Part shown: one piece after another, positions 55,536 through 64,000 of the stretch | Position numbering within the stretch: the first letter of the stretch is position 1 | Layout of the letters: the number at the start of each line of letters is the position of its first letter | NCBI RefSeq assembly: GCF_018588585.1 | Contig: NZ_JAEUFG010000010.1 | Span: 141,284 to 205,283 of the forward strand | Direction of reading: 5' to 3' | Source of the DNA: Bacillus sp. SM2101 | GTDB taxonomy: Bacteria; Bacillota; Bacilli; Bacillales; SM2101 | DNA length: 64,000 nt | Translations under genes and position numbers: made by a program | The notes under the pieces: model-generated | Told to the model about the DNA's origin: nothing | What the model saw: the letters and a program-made list of their open reading frames with translations, nothing else | The model's database searches: none

Positions 55536-56501
55536 ATGATTAAATTCATACTAAGAAGATTACTTGGCATGATACCGATGTTACTCCTTATCTCCTTTGT
55601 AGTGTTTTCCCTGGCAATGCTCATGCCAGGGGATCCACTTGGTGGAGAAATAGATCCGTCAAATACTAATCCAGAGTATATTGAGGAAATGAGAGAAAAA
55701 CTAGGATACAATGATCCAATTCCTGTTCAGTATCAGCGTTGGATAACAAACTTTGTTCAAGGTGATTTTGGAAAATCTACAAAATATAAAATTCCAGCAG
55801 AACAAGTCATTTTTGAGCGTTTACCTAATACAATTTTGCTAGGCGTTACTTCTTTATTAATTACTTATATTCTCGCTTTTTTTATGGGAAGTTATGCGGG
55901 GAGAAAGCCTTATACAATTGCTGACCATACGATAGGTGGCTTTAACTATTTAGTTTTAGCAATTCCTTCATTTGTTGCTGCTATCGTCTCAATATATTTC
56001 TTTGCATTTGAACTCGGTTGGTTTCCTTCACATGGTTCAGTCACGATCGGTCTAGAAGAAGGTACACTAGCATATTGGCAAAGTAGATTACATCATGTCT
56101 TATTACCCGCAATCGTACTAGGAGCATTTAGTACGGCGTCGTATACGCAGTTTTTACGTAATGATATTATCGAAAGTAGTCGTAAAGATTTTGTTCGAAC
56201 AGCTAGAGCGAAGGGGACGAAAGAATCAACAATTTATAATAAACATATTTTAAGAAATTCAATCATTCCGCTTGTTACCTTTTTAGGGTTTGATTTTGCA
56301 GCACTTGTAGGTGGTGCGATTATTACAGAAACAATTTTTTCTTATCCAGGTATAGGTAATTTATTCATAGGATCTATAAATAGTAGAGATTATGCAGTTG
56401 TGATGGCGATCGTAATGATGTTGTCACTATTAACGTTAATAGGTAACTTAATAGCAGATATTTTATACGGTATAGTCGATCCTCGAATTAGAGTAGAGTA
56501 G
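55536..56501 (+). CDS. Oligopeptide ABC transporter permease, B-type (operon 2)
   Basis: A 321-residue permease, same length as its paralogue at 47761. The EAA loop DFVRTARAKGTKESTIYNKH and the end IADILYGIVDPRIRVE are conserved. Three ATGs stand in a row at 55530, 55533 and 55536; the third has the best distance (seven bases) from AAGGAG and aligns with the paralogue. Confidence 0.87.
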   Translation: MIKFILRRLLGMIPMLLLISFVVFSLAMLMPGDPLGGEIDPSNTNPEYIEEMREKLGYNDPIPVQYQRWITNFVQGDFGKSTKYKIPAEQVIFERLPNTILLGVTSLLITYILAFFMGSYAGRKPYTIADHTIGGFNYLVLAIPSFVAAIVSIYFFAFELGWFPSHGSVTIGLEEGTLAYWQSRLHHVLLPAIVLGAFSTASYTQFLRNDIIESSRKDFVRTARAKGTKESTIYNKHILRNSIIPLVTFLGFDFAALVGGAIITETIFSYPGIGNLFIGSINSRDYAVVMAIVMMLSLLTLIGNLIADILYGIVDPRIRVE

Positions 56502-56514
56502 GAGGAATGGTTGT

Positions 56515-57420
56515 ATGGAAGTAGAAACAGATCAAACAACCAAGGTGAAAAAAGCAAGAAAGAATCAATCCCCTTGGGCCATTGCTCGTCGTAAATTCTT
56601 AAAGAATAAACTTGCCATGATCAGCGCTGTTTTTCTTGTTTTCATATGTATCATATCGTTTTTAGCACCGTATGTAACGACTGCTGATATTACAAGAGTG
56701 AATGTAGGGGAGATGGGACTTGCCCCTTCAACAGATCATTGGTTTGGAACTGATAAAAGCGGGCGCGACGTTTTCACTCGCTTGCTTTATGGTGGTAGAA
56801 TATCGTTAGTGATTGGTATGTCGTGTACATTCTTGATCATATTGCTAGGAACCATTATTGGGTCGATTGCAGGGTATTTCGGAGGTTTTGTTGATGGAGC
56901 TTTAATGAGATTTACTGACTTTATTTTAAATTTTCCTTTTTTAGTATTCGTAATTGTAGTAAATTCTATTTTTATAGGGAAAGTAAATGGTGTTTGGGTA
57001 TTGATTGGTATTATTAGTGTACTAGCATGGGGAGGCGTTGCAAGAATAGTACGGAGTAAAATACTTGCTGAAAAAGAAAATGAGTATATTTTAGCAGCAC
57101 AATCAATCGGGTGTTCACCAATTAAAGTTATTATAAGGCATTTGCTCCCGAATGTAGGATCAACAATTATTGTTCAAGCATCGCTCTTATTTGCAAGTAT
57201 GATCGTTGCCGAGACAGGCTTAAGCTTTCTTGGCTTTGGAGTTCCACAAACCGTCCCAAGTTGGGGAAATATGTTGTCAGTTGCTAGAGAAACGGATACA
57301 CTTCAAAACAAGCAATGGATTTGGGTGCCTCCTGCAACAATATTAACGTTAACTATTTTATCTATTAATTTTATAGGAGAGGGCTTAAAAGATGCCTTTA
57401 ACCCAAAATCAGCTCGATAA
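56515..57420 (+). CDS. Oligopeptide ABC transporter permease, C-type (operon 2)
   Basis: A 301-residue permease paralogous to 48740. Shared blocks are NQSPWAIARRKFLKNKLAMI, HWFGTDKSGRDVFTRLLYGG, KENEYILAAQSIGCSPIKVI and NFIGEGLKDAFNPKSAR. It starts behind AGGAGGAATGG and ends the second five-gene transporter operon. Confidence 0.88.
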   Translation: MEVETDQTTKVKKARKNQSPWAIARRKFLKNKLAMISAVFLVFICIISFLAPYVTTADITRVNVGEMGLAPSTDHWFGTDKSGRDVFTRLLYGGRISLVIGMSCTFLIILLGTIIGSIAGYFGGFVDGALMRFTDFILNFPFLVFVIVVNSIFIGKVNGVWVLIGIISVLAWGGVARIVRSKILAEKENEYILAAQSIGCSPIKVIIRHLLPNVGSTIIVQASLLFASMIVAETGLSFLGFGVPQTVPSWGNMLSVARETDTLQNKQWIWVPPATILTLTILSINFIGEGLKDAFNPKSAR

Positions 57421-57432
57421 GAAGGAGAACTT

Positions 57433-57491
57433 AAAAATAGTCAGTCCCTTGTCCTATATATGAATTTAGGGAATCGGGACTGACTATTTTT
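57433..57491. terminator. Long bidirectional terminator between transporter operon 2 and the chemoreceptor gene
   Basis: AAAAATAGTCAGTCCC and GGGACTGACTATTTTT form a perfect 16-bp stem around about 27 bases; A and T tracts allow use from both sides by the convergent genes. Confidence 0.88.
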
Positions 57492-57525
57492 GAGCTATAC
57501 AAGACACATGAATGCGTTAATTCTT

Positions 57526-59619
57526 CTAGTTGTCTTGCTTTACTTTAAATCGTTCAACAGATTTATTTAGTTCTTGTGACATTGACAATAAATTCTCAAT
57601 TTGTTCACTAACAGTGGCCATATTAGCTGCTGTTTCTGTAGCTGAAGCTGCAACTTCCTCCGTACTTGAAGTTGTTTCCATCGCATAAGATGAAGATTGC
57701 TTTGAATGGTCTTGAATTGAAGTGACACTTGTTTTTTGTTCTCCTAATAAATCATTCATAGAATTGATCGTAAGTACAACTTTATCCATCGATGCATTTA
57801 TTTGTAGTAAAGCCGTTTTTGCTTTTGCGGCTGCCTCAGTTTCTTTTTGCGCTTGTTCAATACTTTGTATCATTGTTTTATTCACATTCGATATGGAATC
57901 AAGCACACTTGAAATAATCTCTTCTACTTTGTTAGAGGCATTTCTACTTTCTTCTGCAAGCTTTCGGACTTCATCAGCAACAACTGCAAAGCCTTTACCA
58001 TGCTCACCAGCTCGTGCTGCTTCAATGCTCGCGTTTAACGCTAATAAATTTGTTTGATCAGCTATATCTCTTGAAGTTTCAAGAATTGTACGAATTTGAT
58101 TTGTCCTATCTTCTAGTATTCTTACTTCAGTAGAAGATTGATCTGTCGCATTAGCCAATGCTTGAACACCAGTGATGACATCCTCCAAAATCGTTTGATT
58201 ATCAACAATCGTATCTTGAGTTTCTTCGGCTGTAGTAACAACCTCATTTCTTTGCTTATCTATTTGAGTAGCAATCTCCATAAACTGATCTATTTTGTCG
58301 TCAGTTTCTTGACTAATGGCAGCCTGATACTCTGATCCTTGTGCAATTTCATCGATGGCTGCTGTAATTTGTTCAGATGAGATAGCGACTTCGTTAGCTG
58401 TCTGTCTCAATTGTTCTGATGTATTAAGAGTTACGTTTGAGGCTTCTTTAGTATTTCTAACTATACCATTTAAACTAATAATCATATCATCAAATGACTT
58501 GGCCAATTGACCGATCTCATCTTTACGCGTGATGTTTGTCGTATTCGTTAAGTCACCTTTTGCAATACGCTGAGCTACGTTCATCAATTTCTTCAATGGC
58601 TTTACAAGTCGATTTGAAAAGATAAACGCAGTAAATGTAATCACAATTTGTGATATAACGATGATAAGAATTATAACATTTCGTATTTCTGTTACTGCTC
58701 CAAAAGCGATTGACACAGGCGTATCTACAAAGACGGCAATTCCAAGCTCATGATCATATACATAAGAAGTTACTTGCTCATCACCATTTTCATCTTTAAA
58801 CACCCCGACCCCACTTAATAGGGAAGCATCTTCCGCAAACTCGTTCCCTTCTACTTTTACAACCATATCACTTACACCTTCGTGGTCAAGAAATGACATC
58901 AATTCCTGATCATTGGTTTCTAGTTGAGATTGTTCATCTGAGGCAACTCCAAACCCTTCAGATGACACGAGAAACATGTTTTGGTCTGTATTGGATGCAG
59001 TTCCTCTAAGTTCCCTCCAAGCAGTACGGATATCTATGTATGTACCAATAACACCTATCGGTTTTTTTACTAAATCTGTTACTACTTTAGACACTTCTAA
59101 TGTAAATACAGGTCCCAATGTATAGTTGCTTTCTTTAACCTTGCCAACAAAAAGACCTGCTTGCATAGCATTCTGATATGCTTCATCATTGCTTCGATCT
59201 GAAGGTGAGATGGAATACCCTTGTCTCAACTCTTCATTTCCACGATCGTTAATATGGTAAATATCTAAAAATTTAGAATTTGAAGAACGCATTCTAGAAT
59301 AACCTTTACTAATATTTTGATCAGTTTCGTTTTTTAGCATTTCTGACATGAGTGTTATTTCTTCAACGGTTGTATTAACGTAGCCCTGTAATGATTGTAA
59401 CTGAGTTTCAGCAACCATCATAGATTGAGTTTGTATATTTTCTTCCATTTTTTTTGTGACGTACGGTGTAATAATTAATATAAGTAATAAACCAGTAGTA
59501 ATCATAGACACTAAAAATAGCAAATTTATTTTAATGCCAATTCCGTGTATATTTATCTTTGTTTTTGTACGATTTGGCTTTTTTTTTGCTATTTTCATCG
59601 TGTTCTTATTTTTTCGCAC
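57526..59619 (-). CDS. Methyl-accepting chemotaxis protein
   Basis: A 697-residue chemoreceptor. Order: short basic cytoplasmic N-terminus, membrane helix 1 (about 30-52), an extracellular Cache-type sensor (about 55-300; [17 protein letters not shown] is typical), membrane helix 2 (about 310-335), a HAMP domain (about 336-390; [19 protein letters not shown]) and a long signalling helix bundle. The hairpin tip [26 protein letters not shown] contacts CheA/CheW. The start is GTG 59619 behind AAGGGGG. The ligand is unknown. It sits between peptide transporter genes and trpS and is not part of the subtilis order here. Confidence 0.92.
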   Translation of the reverse strand: MRKNKNTMKIAKKKPNRTKTKINIHGIGIKINLLFLVSMITTGLLLILIITPYVTKKMEENIQTQSMMVAETQLQSLQGYVNTTVEEITLMSEMLKNETDQNISKGYSRMRSSNSKFLDIYHINDRGNEELRQGYSISPSDRSNDEAYQNAMQAGLFVGKVKESNYTLGPVFTLEVSKVVTDLVKKPIGVIGTYIDIRTAWRELRGTASNTDQNMFLVSSEGFGVASDEQSQLETNDQELMSFLDHEGVSDMVVKVEGNEFAEDASLLSGVGVFKDENGDEQVTSYVYDHELGIAVFVDTPVSIAFGAVTEIRNVIILIIVISQIVITFTAFIFSNRLVKPLKKLMNVAQRIAKGDLTNTTNITRKDEIGQLAKSFDDMIISLNGIVRNTKEASNVTLNTSEQLRQTANEVAISSEQITAAIDEIAQGSEYQAAISQETDDKIDQFMEIATQIDKQRNEVVTTAEETQDTIVDNQTILEDVITGVQALANATDQSSTEVRILEDRTNQIRTILETSRDIADQTNLLALNASIEAARAGEHGKGFAVVADEVRKLAEESRNASNKVEEIISSVLDSISNVNKTMIQSIEQAQKETEAAAKAKTALLQINASMDKVVLTINSMNDLLGEQKTSVTSIQDHSKQSSSYAMETTSSTEEVAASATETAANMATVSEQIENLLSMSQELNKSVERFKVKQDN

Positions 59620-59753
59620 ACAAAAATCCCCCTTAAAATAATCAATTATAGCAATTATACCATTATTTATGAAAAGGGAACTATTGATATCGAAAAATTA
59701 CTTATGTGTGGAAGGTGAATAGAAGTGGATTAATCGTTTAGTTTTTTGCAAAC

Positions 59754-59794
59754 AAAAAGTGCGACGTTAGATTCTTAATACGTCACACTTTTTG
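59754..59794. terminator. Terminator after trpS (minus strand)
   Basis: AAAAAGTGCGACGT and ACGTCACACTTTTT form a near-perfect stem with A/T tracts on both sides, 31 bp after the trpS stop. Confidence 0.82.
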
Positions 59795-59824
59795 TTGAGT
59801 GGAGGTAAAGAAAGATCTGTTAAT

Positions 59825-61392
<1,568 letters not shown>

Positions 61393-63048
61393 ATGAAGAA
61401 GACAAAAAAGTCATTACTTCTAACATTGATTCTTGCTTTGAGCGTGTTCGTAGCTGCATGTGGTGCAGCAGAAGAAGAACCTGCTAAAGAAGAAGATAAT
61501 GGTACTACTGGTGAAGCTGCTTTAGCAGAAGACCAAACTTTAAGAATTAATAATAATTCTGAGCCTAGTACTTTAAATCCAGGTTTAGCAGAAGATACGA
61601 CTTCTTCAGCAGTATTGCTACAGACGTTTGAAGGATTGACTCGTATTGGTAAAGAAGGTAGCCCTGAAGAAGCTATGGCTGAAAACATAGAAGTTTCGGA
61701 TGATGGACTTACTTATACATTTACTCTACGTGATGGCGCTAAATGGTCAAATGGAGATCCTGTAACGGCTAATGATTTTGAATATGCATGGAAATGGGTC
61801 CTTAATTCAGGCGAAGCAAACTATGCATATCAATTATATTATGTGAAAAATGCTGAAGCAGCTTCAAAAGGTGAAGTGTCTATTGATGAAGTGGGTGTCA
61901 AAGCAATTGATGATAAGACACTTGAAGTTCAATTAGAAAATCCAACACCTTATTTCTTAGAATTAACAGCATTTTATACTTACTATCCAGTAAATAGCAA
62001 AATCTCAGAAGCTAACGCTGATTGGGCTTTAGATGCTGGAGACGACTATACATCAAACGGTCCTTTCAAAATGACTACTTGGGAACATAACGATAAGATC
62101 ATTTTAGAAAAGAACGAACATTATTGGGATGCGGATAATGTTAAGCTTGAAACAATTGAAATAGTAATGATTAATGATGCAAATACTGAATTAACGATGT
62201 TTGATAATGACGAATTAGATTGGGCTGGTAACCCAACAGGTAATTTACCAACAGAAGCACTGCCAACCCTTAAGGAACAAGGTGATTTATCAATCAATCC
62301 AATTGCTGGTGTTTATTGGTACAAGTTTAATACATCAGAAGCACCATTTAATAATGCAAAAATCCGTAAAGCTTTCGCGTATGCAATTGATCGTAAAGCG
62401 ATAGTAGATAATATTTCTCAAGGTGGAGAAATTCCAGCATTGGGAATTATACCACCGACAATCTTCCCTGAAGCTGAAGATCAAGGTTACTTTAAAGATG
62501 CTGATATTGAGACAGCTAAACAGCTTTTAGAGGAAGGGTTAGCTGAAGAAGGTTTTGCAAGTGTTGATGATTTACCTTCAATAACACTTTCATATAACAC
62601 TCTTGAAGCACATGCAAAGATTGCTCAAGCTATTCAAGATATGTGGAAGAAAAATCTGGGCATAGAAGTTGAATTGTTAAACCAAGAGTTTGCAGTTCAC
62701 CTTGATGCAATGGATGCTGGTGATTTCCAAATCGCTCGTCTTGGATGGTTAGGTGATTTCAACGATGCAATGAACTTCTTAGAAATCTACAAAGAAATTG
62801 GTGGCAACAACGACACTCGTTGGGAAAATGAAGAGTATAAAAACTTGTTAAATGAATCCAATACGGAAACTGATCCAGAAAAACGTAAAGATCTGTTAAA
62901 ACAAGCTGAAGAAATCTTCATGGAAGAAATGCCTGCAATGCCAATTTATTACTACACAAATAAGTACGTGAAAAAAGATAATTTAAAAGATGTTGTAGTA
63001 TCCGGCTTAGGTGATGCACAATATAAATGGGCTTATTTCGTAGAATAA
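61393..63048 (+). CDS. oppA: Peptide ABC transporter substrate-binding lipoprotein OppA
   Basis: A 551-residue family-5 binding lipoprotein with lipobox VAAC (Cys23) and an acidic linker. Domain marks: LRDGAKWSNGDPVTANDFEYAW (near 115), SNGPFKMTTWEHNDKIILEKN, IRKAFAYAIDRKAIVDNI, LGWLGDFNDAMNFLEIY. It is closer to classical OppA than the two earlier binding proteins. Position after trpS matches the opp operon of Bacillus subtilis, which imports peptides including signals for competence and sporulation. RBS AAAGGAGAG. Confidence 0.92.
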   Translation: MKKTKKSLLLTLILALSVFVAACGAAEEEPAKEEDNGTTGEAALAEDQTLRINNNSEPSTLNPGLAEDTTSSAVLLQTFEGLTRIGKEGSPEEAMAENIEVSDDGLTYTFTLRDGAKWSNGDPVTANDFEYAWKWVLNSGEANYAYQLYYVKNAEAASKGEVSIDEVGVKAIDDKTLEVQLENPTPYFLELTAFYTYYPVNSKISEANADWALDAGDDYTSNGPFKMTTWEHNDKIILEKNEHYWDADNVKLETIEIVMINDANTELTMFDNDELDWAGNPTGNLPTEALPTLKEQGDLSINPIAGVYWYKFNTSEAPFNNAKIRKAFAYAIDRKAIVDNISQGGEIPALGIIPPTIFPEAEDQGYFKDADIETAKQLLEEGLAEEGFASVDDLPSITLSYNTLEAHAKIAQAIQDMWKKNLGIEVELLNQEFAVHLDAMDAGDFQIARLGWLGDFNDAMNFLEIYKEIGGNNDTRWENEEYKNLLNESNTETDPEKRKDLLKQAEEIFMEEMPAMPIYYYTNKYVKKDNLKDVVVSGLGDAQYKWAYFVE

Positions 63049-63106
63049 TAATATTTTTTAAAATGATTAAATGTACATCATTAGCTGTTTTATAGCATTA
63101 ATAAGT

Positions 63107-63139
63107 AATGGTATATGGAGAATTTCTCCGTATACCATT
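63107..63139 (+). promoter_or_regulatory. Stem-loop between oppA and oppB
   Basis: AATGGTATATGGAGAA and TTCTCCGTATACCATT form a near-perfect 16-bp hairpin with almost no loop and no following T run. Such structures often stabilise the upstream mRNA and lower expression of the following permease genes. Confidence 0.7.
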
Positions 63140-63184
63140 CTTTACGATTAGGGTTTTGTCAGAATATTGTGGAGGTGTAAACCC

Positions 63185-64000
63185 TTGTTTAAATATATAG
63201 TAAAGCGTTTAGGCTTTATGTTAATAGCACTTGTGTTAATTGTTACGGTTACTTTCTTTCTCATGCAGGCAGCACCTGGAGGTCCATTTACTTCGGAAAA
63301 GCCACCACCACCGGAGATCCAGCAAAAATTAAATGAATATTATGGGCTTGATCAACCATTGTATGTTCAATATTTTGATTATTTAGTTTCAGTCGCTAGC
63401 TGGGACTTCGGCCCATCATTTAAATATAAAGGTCAATCTGTCAATGACTTTATTAATTCAGGATTCCCTGTGTCGTTAATACTAGGACTGGAGGCTATCT
63501 TTCTAGCACTTGCTTTTGGTGTACTATTCGGTGTTATTTCAGCTCTCAGGCATAATAAATGGCAAGACTATTCTGTAATGATTTTAGCGGTATTAGGGAT
63601 ATCTGTACCAAGCTTTATCATGGCATCGGTCCTACAATATGTGTTTGCGATAAAATTAGGGGTATTTCCTGTCGCAAGATTTGAATCATTTTCTTACCAT
63701 GTTTTACCTGCGATTGCTTTAGCGTCGACACCGCTGGCATTTATCGCACGACTTACTAGGTCAAGCATGCTTGAAGTCTTAGCTTCAGATTATATAAGAA
63801 CGGCGAAGGCAAAAGGAATAAAGAATACGGTTATCGTCGTCAAGCATGCGATTCGTAATGCTTTAATGCCTGTAGTTTCTTATATGGGTCCACTAACTGC
63901 TGGGATATTAACAGGTAGCTTCGTTATCGAGAGTATATTTGGTATTCCTGGGTTAGGTAGCCACTTCGTTCGGTCGATTACAGATCGTGATTATACAACG
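63185..64000 (+). CDS. oppB: Oligopeptide ABC transporter permease OppB (cut by window end)
   Basis: The first 272 residues of a permease; the frame is open to the last base. It starts at TTG 63185, seven bases after GGAGGTG, giving [19 protein letters not shown] as the first helix. Other marks are [32 protein letters not shown], and the EAA loop [20 protein letters not shown] near residue 200. It follows oppA by 136 bp. Confidence 0.93.
   Translation, partial: MFKYIVKRLGFMLIALVLIVTVTFFLMQAAPGGPFTSEKPPPPEIQQKLNEYYGLDQPLYVQYFDYLVSVASWDFGPSFKYKGQSVNDFINSGFPVSLILGLEAIFLALAFGVLFGVISALRHNKWQDYSVMILAVLGISVPSFIMASVLQYVFAIKLGVFPVARFESFSYHVLPAIALASTPLAFIARLTRSSMLEVLASDYIRTAKAKGIKNTVIVVKHAIRNALMPVVSYMGPLTAGILTGSFVIESIFGIPGLGSHFVRSITDRDYTT

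Overview
The window is AT-rich chromosomal DNA from a member of the Bacillaceae (low-GC, spore-former lineage). The evidence is gene order: argCJBD-carAB-argF, yjzC, yjzD, yjaU, yjaV, med, fabH, fabF, yjaZ, appDFABC, yjbA, trpS and oppA follow the Bacillus subtilis backbone almost gene for gene. Purine-rich Shine-Dalgarno sites, frequent GTG/TTG starts and recognisable ArgR, FapR, CtsR and Fnr sites agree with this. The species cannot be fixed from the sequence alone. No rRNA, tRNA, phage, insertion-sequence transposase or CRISPR array was seen.

Layout. 1-1139: end of feoB and its small Cys-rich partner (ferrous iron uptake). 1402-3877: molybdenum cofactor genes moeA-mobB-moaE-moaD. 3878-4958: decaying DNA with a frameshifted small membrane-protein gene. 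5082-6806 (minus): a sigma-54 enhancer-binding activator with CBS, PAS, AAA+ and Fis-type HTH domains. 6807-7448: a remarkable regulatory region with 17 boxes placed every 21 bp exactly, followed by a near-perfect -24/-12 promoter. 7449-19571: a catabolic acyl-CoA gene set (carboxyltransferase, biotin carrier, AtuA-type proteins, two acyl-CoA dehydrogenases, two acyl-CoA synthetases, two crotonase-fold enzymes, a nitronate monooxygenase-like flavoprotein), probably for branched or terpenoid-like acids. 20215-20928: ywiC behind an Fnr-type promoter. 21254-31016: the arginine/carbamoyl-phosphate operon with twin ARG boxes before argC and again before carA. 31120-36036: uppP, yjzC, clpB (CtsR box) and yjzD. 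36185-43738: yjaU, yjaV, med, a small antisense gene, fabH-fabF (FapR operator) and yjaZ. 43925-57420: two paralogous five-gene oligopeptide transporter operons (DFABC order) separated by a small membrane protein gene and yjbA. 57526-60817 (minus): a chemoreceptor and trpS. 61393 to the end: a third peptide-binding lipoprotein (oppA) and the start of oppB.

A second theme is a family of short non-coding elements with terminal inverted repeats (GGCTSTTTTCG at one end, CGAAAASAGCC at the other), about 75-165 bp, present in at least ten full or partial copies between 19.5 and 53.7 kb. Two copies are flanked by 7-8 bp direct repeats, as expected for miniature inverted-repeat transposable elements. 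One sits inside the 5' leader of fabH-fabF, between the FapR operator and the start codon.

The strongest candidate for something undescribed is the control region at 7000-7381: a helically phased box array that looks like an extended upstream activator sequence serving a sigma-54 promoter, with the divergent CBS-PAS-AAA+ activator next to it and an AtuA/carboxyltransferase pathway downstream that lacks its own biotin carboxylase.
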